A stretch of DNA of 64,000 nucleotides, taken from the NCBI GenBank assembly GCA_019449595.1, contig JAGRPL010000004.1:496001-560000 (forward strand), in the 5' to 3' direction. Made by a program: the position numbers and the translations under genes. This DNA comes from Rhodoferax sp. (GTDB lineage Bacteria; Pseudomonadota; Gammaproteobacteria; Burkholderiales; Burkholderiaceae_C). Positions 31,675-40,402 of this stretch are shown here, one piece after another (within the stretch, counting starts at the first letter, position 1; the number at the start of each line of letters is the position of its first letter). Under the pieces are notes generated by a model that ran no database searches, was not told the origin of the DNA, and saw only the letters and a list, made by a program, of their open reading frames with translations.

Positions 31675-31704
31675 ACGCAGCGGCGCCCGCGGGCGCCGCG
31701 TTCA
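31672..31704. terminator. Bidirectional hairpin spanning both stop codons of convergent genes
   Basis: TGAACGcagCGGCGCCC-gc-GGGCGCCGCGTTCA; stem ends are the TGA and TCA stops. Confidence 0.6.
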
Positions 31705-32280
31705 GTGGTGGAAGACGACCGCGTCCAGCTTGAGCGCGTGGATCTTTTTCGCGGCAGCGTCCGCCTTGGCCTGGGTGGGGAACGGGCCCACGCGCACCCG
31801 GGTGGCCGGGCCTTTCTTGCTCTGCACGCCGTCGGAGAACACCGGCAGGCCGGCCTTCTCCAGCTTGTGGTACGCACGGGTACCGTTGGCGGAAACGGCA
31901 AACACCCCCACGTTGATGTAGAAGCCCGGCGCCAGCTCGGCTGCCGGCGCGGTCCGGGCGACGGCTACCGCTGGGGCGGCAGGCACCTTGGTCTCGGGCG
32001 CAGCAACGACGGGCGCCGGAGCCGGCGTGACCTGGGGTTGTGCGATGGCGGTGCTGGTGACCACCGGTTTGGCCTCCACGGGCGCCGGTGCTGCGGCAAC
32101 CGGGGCCGATGCGGCAGGCGCCGGCTGCTCGGGAACCGGGTCCGGGTCGGACGAGAAAGTCAGCGCTTTGGGCCAGATGGAGCAGCCTCCCAGCAGCGTC
32201 ACGGACGCCAGGGCCATTGCCGCCAGCGTGGTGCTGCGCAGGCGCCGGGTGTTTTTCGGTGGGGTCGTCAGTGTAGGCAT
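31702..32280 (-). CDS. SPOR domain lipoprotein-like protein
   Basis: LLGGC lipobox; C-terminal GFYINVGVFAVSANGTRAYHKLEKAGLPVF SPOR repeat. Confidence 0.8.
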   Translation of the reverse strand: MPTLTTPPKNTRRLRSTTLAAMALASVTLLGGCSIWPKALTFSSDPDPVPEQPAPAASAPVAAAPAPVEAKPVVTSTAIAQPQVTPAPAPVVAAPETKVPAAPAVAVARTAPAAELAPGFYINVGVFAVSANGTRAYHKLEKAGLPVFSDGVQSKKGPATRVRVGPFPTQAKADAAAKKIHALKLDAVVFHH

Positions 32281-32346
32281 GGGGCGGGTGCTTTCCGGTT
32301 GGGGCAATGGGAGGGGGGCTGGCGTGCGGGGCGGCTGCCGGGCGGC

Positions 32347-32595
32347 CTAGAGGTAGAACGCCTCGACTTTGCCCTTGAGCTTGATCAGCAGCGGCTTGCC
32401 CTTGCGGTCCACCGTCTTGCCGGCGGGCACCTTCACCCAGCCTTCGCTGATGCAGTATTCCTCGACATCGGTGCGCTCCTTGTCATTGAGGCGGATGCCA
32501 ATGTCGTGCTCGAACACGGCCGCGACATGGTGGGGGCTACGCGGGTCGACGGACAGATGGTCGGGCAGGGCGGGGCGTTGGGTGGTTTCAGTCAT
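32347..32595 (-). CDS. DUF3297 family protein
   Basis: 82 aa, LSVDPRSPHHVAAVFEHDIGIRLNDKERTDVEEYCISEGWVKV. Confidence 0.85.
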   Translation of the reverse strand: MTETTQRPALPDHLSVDPRSPHHVAAVFEHDIGIRLNDKERTDVEEYCISEGWVKVPAGKTVDRKGKPLLIKLKGKVEAFYL

Positions 32596-32742
32596 GGGTA
32601 TTTACTTTGCGTTGCACGTGAATCTATACCAATTCTCCGGCATTTCAGGCCGGCCGGGCCTGCGGGGCCGCTTATTGATTCGTGCCGGAATCGGCTGCAC
32701 AATGTTTTGGCATACCGGTCATTCAACAAGCAAGGGGGTTTT

Positions 32743-33492
32743 ATGCTCAAGAACAAGGTGGCGCTGGTCACGGGTGGGTCGTCGGGCATCGGGCGTGCGG
32801 TGGCGCTGGTCTGGGCGCGCGAGGGGGCCCGGGTGGTGGTGTCCGACATGAACGTGCAAGGCGGCGAGGAAACTGCTGCCCTGGTGCGGGCCCAGGGTGG
32901 CGAAGCCCTTTTTGTGGCGGCCGATGTGGGCCAGCCCGCAGACGGAGCCCGGCTGGTTGAGCGCACGGTGGCGCATTTCGGCCGGCTCGACGTGGCCTGC
33001 AACAACGCCGGCATTGGTGGGCCGTCCGCGCCCACCGCCGACTACCCGCTGGACGGCTGGGCGCAGGTCCTCAACATCAACCTCTCGGGTGTGTTCTACG
33101 GCATGAAGTACCAGATTGCCGCCATGCTTAAGACCGGTGGCGGCTCCATCGTCAACATGGCGTCCATTCTCGGCGCCGTGGGTTTTGCCGGCAGTCCGGC
33201 CTACACCGCGGCCAAGCATGGCGTGCTGGGGTTGACCCAGGTGGCGGCACTGGAGTACAGCGCGCAGGGCGTGCGGGTCAACGCGGTGGGGCCGGGCTTC
33301 ATCCACACCCCTATGATCGGCGCGCTGGAGCAGGACGCCGGCATCAACGCCATGCTGGTTGGAGGGCACCCCATCGGGCGTCTGGGGCGTCCCGAGGAAG
33401 TGGCGGAGCTGGTGGCCTGGCTGTCTTCGGAGCGGGCGTCGTTTGTTACCGGCGCCTACTATCCGGTGGACGGCGGCTACCTGGCGCGCTGA
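32743..33492 (+). CDS. SDR family oxidoreductase
   Basis: TGGSSGIGRAVAL, NNAG, YTAAKHG; ORF trimmed to ATG 32743. Confidence 0.94.
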   Translation: MLKNKVALVTGGSSGIGRAVALVWAREGARVVVSDMNVQGGEETAALVRAQGGEALFVAADVGQPADGARLVERTVAHFGRLDVACNNAGIGGPSAPTADYPLDGWAQVLNINLSGVFYGMKYQIAAMLKTGGGSIVNMASILGAVGFAGSPAYTAAKHGVLGLTQVAALEYSAQGVRVNAVGPGFIHTPMIGALEQDAGINAMLVGGHPIGRLGRPEEVAELVAWLSSERASFVTGAYYPVDGGYLAR

Positions 33493-33522
33493 GTCCGGCG
33501 CGCGGCAGGGATAATCCCCTGC

Positions 33523-34167
33523 ATGGAACTTGTTAGCTTTGCCATTGACTTCATCCTCCACGTCGACAAATACCTGGAGGCGTTCATCCAGAACTACGGC
33601 CTGTGGGTGTACGCCTTGCTGTTTCTGGTGATCTTTGTGGAAACCGGCGTGGTGGTCATGCCGTTCCTGCCGGGGGATTCGCTGCTGTTTGTGGTGGGCG
33701 CCATGTGCGGGGTGGGGCTGATGAACTACCCCTTGTCCGTGGGGTTGCTGTTTGCGGCGGCGGTGCTGGGCAACCAGTCCAACTACACCATTGGCCACTA
33801 CTTTGGTCCCAAGGTGTTCCAGTGGGAAAACTCGCGCCTGTTCAACCGCAACGCCTTCAATGCGGCGCACGCGTTCTACGAGCGTTATGGCGGCATCACC
33901 ATCGTGGCGGCGCGCTTCATGCCGTTCCTGCGCACGTTTGCGCCCTTTGTGGCCGGAGTGGCACAGATGACGCGCACGCGCTTCATGCTGTTCGATGTCG
34001 TGGGGGGTGCCCTGTGGGTGGGTGGCATCGTCACCATCGGCTACTTCTTCGGCAACATCCCGTTTGTGAAGGCGCATCTGGACAAGATCATCTGGGCCCT
34101 GATCCTGGTGCCCGGGCTCATCATCCTGGCGGGGGCCTGGAAGGCGCGGCGCAAGGCGGCCGTATGA
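33523..34167 (+). CDS. DedA family membrane protein
   Basis: FVETGVVVMPFLPGDSLLF, ARFMPFLRTFAPFVAGVAQM. Confidence 0.93.
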   Translation: MELVSFAIDFILHVDKYLEAFIQNYGLWVYALLFLVIFVETGVVVMPFLPGDSLLFVVGAMCGVGLMNYPLSVGLLFAAAVLGNQSNYTIGHYFGPKVFQWENSRLFNRNAFNAAHAFYERYGGITIVAARFMPFLRTFAPFVAGVAQMTRTRFMLFDVVGGALWVGGIVTIGYFFGNIPFVKAHLDKIIWALILVPGLIILAGAWKARRKAAV

Positions 34168-34202
34168 CGCTGCCCGGCTGACCCCGGCCGCTGTGCGCGG
34201 CG

Positions 34203-35567
34203 TCAGCTTCGGACGCGGTTGCGCGCCAGCGGCGGGTTCTTGGAGAAATAGCCCTCGATGCCGCGCATCAGGGCGTCGGCCAGCTGGTTCTGGTATTCCT
34301 CGCTGTTGAGTTTGGCCTCTTCCTTGGGGTTGCTGATGAAGGCCGCCTCCACCAGCACGCTGGGAATGTCGGGCGCCTTGAGCACCGCAAAGGCCGCCTG
34401 TTCCACGCGGGGCTTGTGCAGTTTGCCGACGCGGCCAATTTCGCCCAGCAGCGTCTTGCCCAGCTTGAGGCTGTCGTTGATCTGCGCCGTGGTGCTCATG
34501 TCCAGCAAGGCGCGCAGCACCGAGGCGTCCTTGGCCTTGATGTTGAGTCCGCCCACGAGATCGGCCTTGTTCTCCTTGGCGGCCATCCAGCGCGCGGCGC
34601 TGCTGGAGGCACCGCCCTGGCTGAGGGCAAACACGCTGGCACCCTGCGGATCGGGCGTGAAGAACGCGTCGGCATGCAGGCTCACGAAGAGATCGGCCTG
34701 CACCCGGCGCGCCTTCTGCACCCGCACCTGCAGCGGGACAAAGAAGTCGGCGTCGCGCGTGAGGTAGGCGCGCATGGCGTTGCCGTTCACGCTGGTGGCG
34801 TTGATGCGGTCGCGCAGCAGGTGGGCCAGGCGCAGCACCACGTCTTTTTCGCGCGTGCCGCCGGGGCCGATGGCGCCGGGGTCTTCACCGCCGTGGCCGG
34901 GGTCGAGGGCGATGATGATCAGCCGGTCGGTGCCGTTTTTGGTGTCATTCTGGCCTGCAGGCGCCGTGGAACCTGCGCTGGAAGCTATGGATTGTGTAGC
35001 AGATGCCGGGCTGGAAGCGGGCTTGTCGGGTGGGCTCTGCACGTGTCGCGCAATCAGCTCGCCCAGCGGGTCGGCGCCGGTGTGGGCGGATGCGGCGGGC
35101 GCGGGCGTGCCGTCTTTCAGACGCTGGGCAATCAGGGCTTCCAGCGGGTCGATTTCCTGCGTCGGGTAGAGGTCCAGCACCAGCCGGTGCTGATAGGCGG
35201 CCACGGGCGTCAGCGTGAACACCTGGGGGCGAATGGGCAGCTTCAGGTCCACCACCAGGCGCACCACGTTGGGGGTGAACTGCCCCACACGGATGCCGGC
35301 AATGTTGGGGTCGTCGGGGCGGACCTTGGCGACCAGCTCCTTGAGCGCGGGGTTGAGGGTGATGCCTTCGATGTCCACCGCCAGCCGCGGCGGGCTGGGC
35401 ACAAACTGCGGCTTGGCGGTGAGCGCGGCGTCGGACTCGATGGTGACGCGCGAGTATTCGGGCGCGGGCCAGACCCGCACCGTGAGGATGGTGGCGCCAC
35501 GCGCCAGCTGCGCCAGGCCCAGCGTCAGGACGATGCTGCCACTTTGCAGGAGGGTGCGGCGTTTCAC
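34203..35567 (-). CDS. amiC: N-acetylmuramoyl-L-alanine amidase with AMIN domain
   Basis: KRRTLLQ Tat-like signal, AMIN domain, IIIALDPGHGGEDPGAIG amidase_3; GTG start 35567 overlapping tsaE stop. Confidence 0.9.
   Translation of the reverse strand: MKRRTLLQSGSIVLTLGLAQLARGATILTVRVWPAPEYSRVTIESDAALTAKPQFVPSPPRLAVDIEGITLNPALKELVAKVRPDDPNIAGIRVGQFTPNVVRLVVDLKLPIRPQVFTLTPVAAYQHRLVLDLYPTQEIDPLEALIAQRLKDGTPAPAASAHTGADPLGELIARHVQSPPDKPASSPASATQSIASSAGSTAPAGQNDTKNGTDRLIIIALDPGHGGEDPGAIGPGGTREKDVVLRLAHLLRDRINATSVNGNAMRAYLTRDADFFVPLQVRVQKARRVQADLFVSLHADAFFTPDPQGASVFALSQGGASSSAARWMAAKENKADLVGGLNIKAKDASVLRALLDMSTTAQINDSLKLGKTLLGEIGRVGKLHKPRVEQAAFAVLKAPDIPSVLVEAAFISNPKEEAKLNSEEYQNQLADALMRGIEGYFSKNPPLARNRVRS
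34972..35003 (-). repeat. Dispersed palindromic repeat, copy 6 (inside amiC linker)
   Basis: Reverse strand TCTGCTACACAATCCATAGCTTCCAGCGCAGG; encodes SATQSIASSAG. Confidence 0.7.
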
Positions 35568-36070
35568 GTGCCGGCTCCGTTGCCGTCGGCGGCGTGCAGC
35601 AGGGCCGCGCCGGTGGGCGTGTGGGCTACCAGGGTGACGTGGCGCGTGGCGTCGGGGGTGGTCAGCAGGGTGATGTCCAGATCGGCCGTGGGCAGCATGG
35701 CGCCGGCTTTCTCCGGCCACTCGGCCAGCTTCAGGCCGGTGCTGGCAAAGATGTCGCGAAAGCCCGCGTCTTCCCACTCGCGCGGGTCGGCAAAACGGTA
35801 GAAGTCGAAATGCCACACGTTCAGACCGGGCAATTCATACGGCTCCACCACCGCGTAGGTGGGGCTCTTGATGCGTCCGGTCACGCCCAGCGCGTGCAGC
35901 AGGTGGCGCACCAGTGTGGTCTTGCCCGCGCCCAGATCGCCATGCAGGGCAATGAAGGCATGACCCAGCGCGGGCTGTGCGGCCAGGGCCTGGGCAAACG
36001 CCTGCGTGGCGGTTTCGTCCAGCCAGCGCAGGGTTTTTACAATAGGAGCGTGACGATCAACAGCACTCAA
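35564..36070 (-). CDS. tsaE: tRNA threonylcarbamoyladenosine biosynthesis ATPase TsaE
   Basis: GDLGAGKTTLVRHLL, SPTYAVVEPYE, DFYR; likely TTG start near 36070. Confidence 0.9.
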   Translation of the reverse strand: MSAVDRHAPIVKTLRWLDETATQAFAQALAAQPALGHAFIALHGDLGAGKTTLVRHLLHALGVTGRIKSPTYAVVEPYELPGLNVWHFDFYRFADPREWEDAGFRDIFASTGLKLAEWPEKAGAMLPTADLDITLLTTPDATRHVTLVAHTPTGAALLHAADGNGAGT

Positions 36071-37138
36071 TTCGATGGCAACCAACTGGTTTCGCAAATA
36101 CAGGCGTGGGCCCGGGAACTGGGATTCTCTCAAATAGGTGTGACCGGTGTCGATCTGACCTCCGCCGAGGCCGGTTTGCTGACCTGGCTGGAGCAGGGGT
36201 TTCACGGCGACATGGCCTACATGGCCAGCCACGGCCTCAAGCGCGCGCGCCCCGCCGAGCTGGTGCCCGGAACCCTGAGCGTCATCACGGCCCGCATGGA
36301 TTATCTGCCCCAGACCACACCCGAGGGCTGGACCAATCTGGAGCTGGAGCGCCTGCAACACCCGGGTGAAGGTATTGTGTCCATCTATGCCCGGGGGCGG
36401 GATTACCACAAGGTCTTGCGCAGCCGCCTGCAAAAACTCAGTGACCGCATTGCCACTGCCATCGGCCCGTTTGGCCACCGCGTGTTCACCGATTCGGCAC
36501 CCGTGTTGGAGGCCGAGCTGGCCGCGCGCAGCGGGCAGGGCTGGCGCGGCAAGCACACGCTGCTGCTCAACCGCGAAGCCGGGTCGCTGTTCTTCCTGGG
36601 CGAAATCTATGTGGACGTGGCGCTGCCGGCCAGCGCGCCGGTGCAGGGGCATTGCGGCACCTGCACGGCCTGCATCGACGTCTGCCCCACGCGGGCCATT
36701 GTGGCGCCGCACCGGCTGGATGCGCGGCGCTGCATCTCGTACCTGACCATCGAGCACGGCGGGCCCATCCCCGAGGACCTGCGCCCGTTGCTGGGCAACC
36801 GCATCTACGGCTGCGACGACTGCCAGCTGGTGTGCCCGTGGAACAAGTTTGCGCAGCGCAGCGCCCTGCCGGATTTTGATCCGCGCGAAGGCCTGAGCGG
36901 CCAGCAACTGGTGCAGCTGTTTGACTGGACGGAAGCGGAATTCCTGCAGCGCACCGAAGGCAGTCCCATACGCCGCATCGGCCATGAGCGCTGGCTGCGC
37001 AATATTGCCGTCGCCCTGGGCAACGCGTTGCGTGCCGGTGTGGATGTGCGTGCGGCGCTGCTCCGGCGTGCCGAACATCCCAGTGCGCTGGTGCGCGAGC
37101 ACGTGGCCTGGGCACTGGAGCAAACCTGCACCTTGTAG
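36050..37138 (+). CDS. queG: Epoxyqueuosine reductase QueG
   Basis: CGTCTACIDVCPTRAI and CDDCQLVCPWNKFA Fe-S motifs; GTG start 36050. Confidence 0.95.
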   Translation: MTINSTQFDGNQLVSQIQAWARELGFSQIGVTGVDLTSAEAGLLTWLEQGFHGDMAYMASHGLKRARPAELVPGTLSVITARMDYLPQTTPEGWTNLELERLQHPGEGIVSIYARGRDYHKVLRSRLQKLSDRIATAIGPFGHRVFTDSAPVLEAELAARSGQGWRGKHTLLLNREAGSLFFLGEIYVDVALPASAPVQGHCGTCTACIDVCPTRAIVAPHRLDARRCISYLTIEHGGPIPEDLRPLLGNRIYGCDDCQLVCPWNKFAQRSALPDFDPREGLSGQQLVQLFDWTEAEFLQRTEGSPIRRIGHERWLRNIAVALGNALRAGVDVRAALLRRAEHPSALVREHVAWALEQTCTL

Positions 37139-37241
37139 GGGATTGGAACGCCGCCGGCAGAAATGCAGGGAAGTTGAGACAATTTCGTCCTACCTGCTTC
37201 TAGTTTAGTTGGCGCTGTCCAAGTAGCGCCCAAGGAATTTC

Positions 37242-38990
37242 ATGAATCTGTCTACCTGGAAAGTCAGGTCCCGACTGACGGTCGGTTTCGGTGTCGTTTG
37301 CGCCATGCTGGTGCTGATTTTGGGTATTGGCGCCAACTCCATGCGCCAAATAAAGGACGGCATGCAGTTCTTGGTCGATGACCGTCTGCCAAAAATCGAA
37401 ACCACATCCGTCGCGCTGGCGCAAATTGACGCCATTGCCATTGCCCTGCGCAACATGATGCTGACCCAGGACCCGGCGGACCGGCAAAAGCAGGTGGAGG
37501 CCATCCAGGCGGCGCGGGAAGAGAGTTCGAAGGCCTTTGCGTTGCTCGACAAGGTCATTGTGCTGCCCAAGGGCAAGGAATTGCTGCAGCAGATGCACGA
37601 CCACCGCAACAAGTACAGTGCCGGCCAGGACGCCCTGCTGGCCCTGATCGCGGCGGACAAGCCGGATGAAGCCCGGGCCTACCTCAGCAGCCAATTGCGT
37701 CCGGTACTGGTGGCTTACAAGAATTCGGTCAACGCCATGATCGCGTTCCAGAGAGAGGCCATGCAAGCGTCCGCCAAGGATGCGGCCGAGACCTACAGCG
37801 GTTCACTTTCCATCCTGGTGGGCCTGGGCTTGCTGTCGCTCGCCCTTGCCGCGGGCATCGGGCTGCTCATCACGCGCAGCCTGCTGAAGGAGCTGGGGGG
37901 TGAGCCCCGAGTCGCTGCGGATTTGGCGCGTGCCGTGTCCCAGGGCGATTTCACGCAAACGACGGCCGTCAAACCCGGGGACGCCGACAGCTTGATGGCC
38001 AGTCTGGCGGCCATGCAAGGCAACCTGGCGAAAGTCGTCAGCGCGGTACGCCAAGGCTCGGAGGGGGTTGCGACGGCCAGTGCTGAAATCGCCCAGGGCA
38101 ACCAGGACCTGAGTGCCCGCACGGAAAGCCAGGCCAGCGCCCTGGAAGAGACGGCGGCTTCCATGGAGGAACTGAGTTCCACCGTCAAACAAAACGCCGA
38201 CAACGCCCGGCAGGCCAACCAGTTGGCCCAGTCGGCGTCCGGTGTGGCGGCACAGGGTGGCGAGGTGGTGGCCAAGGTGGTGGAAACCATGAAGGACATC
38301 AACACGTCGAGCAAGAAAATCAGCGACATCATCAGCGTGATTGACGGCATTGCCTTTCAGACCAATATCCTGGCCCTGAATGCCGCGGTGGAAGCGGCGC
38401 GCGCGGGCGAGCAGGGTCGCGGCTTTGCCGTGGTTGCAACGGAAGTCCGAAGTCTGGCCGGTCGTTCGGCAGAGGCGGCCAAGGAAATCAAGACCCTGAT
38501 CAATGCCAGTGTGGAGCGCGTCGAGCACGGCACGGCACTGGTGGACCAGGCCGGCAGCACCATGACCGAGGTGGTGAACAGCATCCGCCGAGTGACCGAC
38601 ATCATGGGTGAGATCAGCGCGGCCAGTACCGAGCAGAGCGCCGGCGTGTCGCAGGTTGGCGAGGCCGTGACGCAGATGGATCAAACCACCCAGCAGAATG
38701 CGGCCCTGGTGGAAGAGATGGCGGCTGCGGCATCCAGTCTCAAGCTGCAGGCGCAAGAACTGGTGCAGGTGGTCAGCGTGTTCAAGCTTGGCCAAGACCG
38801 CGCGGGTTTTGCGCCGCGTGCCCGACCCGCAGTGCATGCATTGGCACCCTCCCGTTCCCCATCCCCATCCACGCCGAAGCTGGCCAGCCGGATGGCTCCC
38901 AAGCCGGCGCAGAAAACTGCGGCCCTGACGCCGCCAGCGGTTTCCTCGGGCACCAAGGGTGGTGACGCCGGGGACTGGGAGTCGTTCTAA
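37242..38990 (+). CDS. Methyl-accepting chemotaxis protein with 4HB-type ligand domain
   Basis: Two TMs, HAMP, IISVIDGIAFQTNILALNAAVEAARAGEQGRGFAVVA; C-terminal DWESF. Confidence 0.95.
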   Translation: MNLSTWKVRSRLTVGFGVVCAMLVLILGIGANSMRQIKDGMQFLVDDRLPKIETTSVALAQIDAIAIALRNMMLTQDPADRQKQVEAIQAAREESSKAFALLDKVIVLPKGKELLQQMHDHRNKYSAGQDALLALIAADKPDEARAYLSSQLRPVLVAYKNSVNAMIAFQREAMQASAKDAAETYSGSLSILVGLGLLSLALAAGIGLLITRSLLKELGGEPRVAADLARAVSQGDFTQTTAVKPGDADSLMASLAAMQGNLAKVVSAVRQGSEGVATASAEIAQGNQDLSARTESQASALEETAASMEELSSTVKQNADNARQANQLAQSASGVAAQGGEVVAKVVETMKDINTSSKKISDIISVIDGIAFQTNILALNAAVEAARAGEQGRGFAVVATEVRSLAGRSAEAAKEIKTLINASVERVEHGTALVDQAGSTMTEVVNSIRRVTDIMGEISAASTEQSAGVSQVGEAVTQMDQTTQQNAALVEEMAAAASSLKLQAQELVQVVSVFKLGQDRAGFAPRARPAVHALAPSRSPSPSTPKLASRMAPKPAQKTAALTPPAVSSGTKGGDAGDWESF

Positions 38991-39017
38991 AGACTGGCCA
39001 TTGCCATTTGGCGAGCG

Positions 39018-39563
39018 TTAACGGCCCAGACCTTCCACCACGGTGATGGAGGTGAACTGAAGGTGGTGCATGAATTCGCGCAGGATCAGCAGCGCGGCCG
39101 CAAACGCAGCATCGGGCGGCAGCGTGTCCTGAGTCGCCGGCCGGCCCTGTGACAATGCGGCGAGTCGGTTGAAGGTCTGCTCCACGGCTTCCAGCGTCAG
39201 GTGCAGGGTGGCAGCCGGTGGCACACCCGCCAGCAGCGCAATCTGGCGCACCAATGCGTCGGCGGAGTACAGCCGGGAGTTCGGCACCAGGATGGCGCGC
39301 GCCCGCGTCACCTCGTCTTCCACGGTGGCGATGGCGGTTTCCAGCTCCAGTGGCGTGGGCACCGCATGCCTGAAAAACGCGTGCGCCGTGTGCTGCGAGC
39401 CGATGGCCAGCACCAGGGCAGTGGCGGGTGCGTGGCCGCTTCCGCTGATCACCCCGGTGTGTTGCGCCCCCAGTTCCAGCAGCGTGATGGCGGTGCCGGG
39501 CGCAAGCTGGGCTTGCAGGGCGTCGTAGCCCTTGCGCAGGGTGGATTCAGGGTGAGCGGTCAT
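39018..39563 (-). CDS. Conserved hypothetical protein
   Basis: 181 aa intact ORF with coding-like composition; no family recognised. Confidence 0.7.
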   Translation of the reverse strand: MTAHPESTLRKGYDALQAQLAPGTAITLLELGAQHTGVISGSGHAPATALVLAIGSQHTAHAFFRHAVPTPLELETAIATVEDEVTRARAILVPNSRLYSADALVRQIALLAGVPPAATLHLTLEAVEQTFNRLAALSQGRPATQDTLPPDAAFAAALLILREFMHHLQFTSITVVEGLGR

Positions 39564-39574
39564 GGTGGGTTACC

Positions 39575-40264
39575 TCATTGCAGGGTCTGGTTGAGCCATT
39601 CCAGAAAATCGGCGTGTAGGGCGGCACTGATGCCGTGGTCCATCGGGTACAGGCGCAGGGTGTGCGGCACGCCTAGGTCTGCCAACAGCTGATCCGCCTT
39701 ATGGGCCCAGGACACGGGCAGCTTGCTGTCGTGTTCACCGTGGCCGATGAAGCCCTGCAACCGGGTCAGTTGCTCTCTGCCGGCCAGCACTGGTTCCAGT
39801 TCCGGCAGGATGCGACCCGACAGAACGCCAAAACCGGCCACGCGCTGCGGGGCGGACAGCGCCACACTGGCGCTCATGATGCCGCCCTGGCTGAAGCCGG
39901 CGATGACGGTGCGGCCGGGGGCGATTCCGTAGGCCGCCTGCAGTTGCTCCACGAAGTGGATCAGGGCCTGTCGGCTGTCTTCGGCTTCCTGCGCCACGAT
40001 GCTGGGGCCGTTGGCCGTGAAGGCAACCCGGAACCAGGCGAACTGCTGGGGGCCCAGGGGCAAGCGGCCCTGGGGAAACACCACCAGCGTTTCGCCATCC
40101 AGGCCGTTGGCGAGTTCCAGCAGATTGGTTTCGTTGCCGCCGACGCCGTGCAGCAGCACCACACACAGGGTGAGTTGGGCCGGCAGCGGGTGCCGCAGCC
40201 GGAACGCCAGGCCAAAGGCCGGGTTGGTTTGTAGGGGGCCAAGGGTGTTGTGCGCGGTTTGCAT
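39575..40264 (-). CDS. Alpha/beta hydrolase, phospholipase/carboxylesterase family
   Basis: LCVVLLHGVGGNETNLLEL, IAGFSQGGIMS, IGHGEHDSKLPVSWA. Confidence 0.9.
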   Translation of the reverse strand: MQTAHNTLGPLQTNPAFGLAFRLRHPLPAQLTLCVVLLHGVGGNETNLLELANGLDGETLVVFPQGRLPLGPQQFAWFRVAFTANGPSIVAQEAEDSRQALIHFVEQLQAAYGIAPGRTVIAGFSQGGIMSASVALSAPQRVAGFGVLSGRILPELEPVLAGREQLTRLQGFIGHGEHDSKLPVSWAHKADQLLADLGVPHTLRLYPMDHGISAALHADFLEWLNQTLQ

Positions 40265-40371
40265 GTTCAGGTTCCTTTGGGAGCGGATGGTTACGCTGCA
40301 TCGCCAGGGCGGTGCATGGAGTGAACTGTATTTGTTTGGCTGGCGAAGATAAACAGGCGCCAGCCTGATTA

Positions 40372-40394
40372 ATTGTCTTCCGGTTGAAGACAAT
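40372..40394. terminator. Hairpin ATTGTCTTC-cggtt-GAAGACAAT downstream of the AEC transporter
   Basis: Perfect 9-bp inverted repeat, 9 bp beyond the AEC stop; no T-tract. Confidence 0.4.
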
Positions 40395-40402
40395 CCGGCG
40401 GC

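Noticed and set aside
31705-32742. Upstream part of plus ORF 31705-33492
   Set aside because: Antisense to SPOR and DUF3297 genes; SDR start is ATG 32743.
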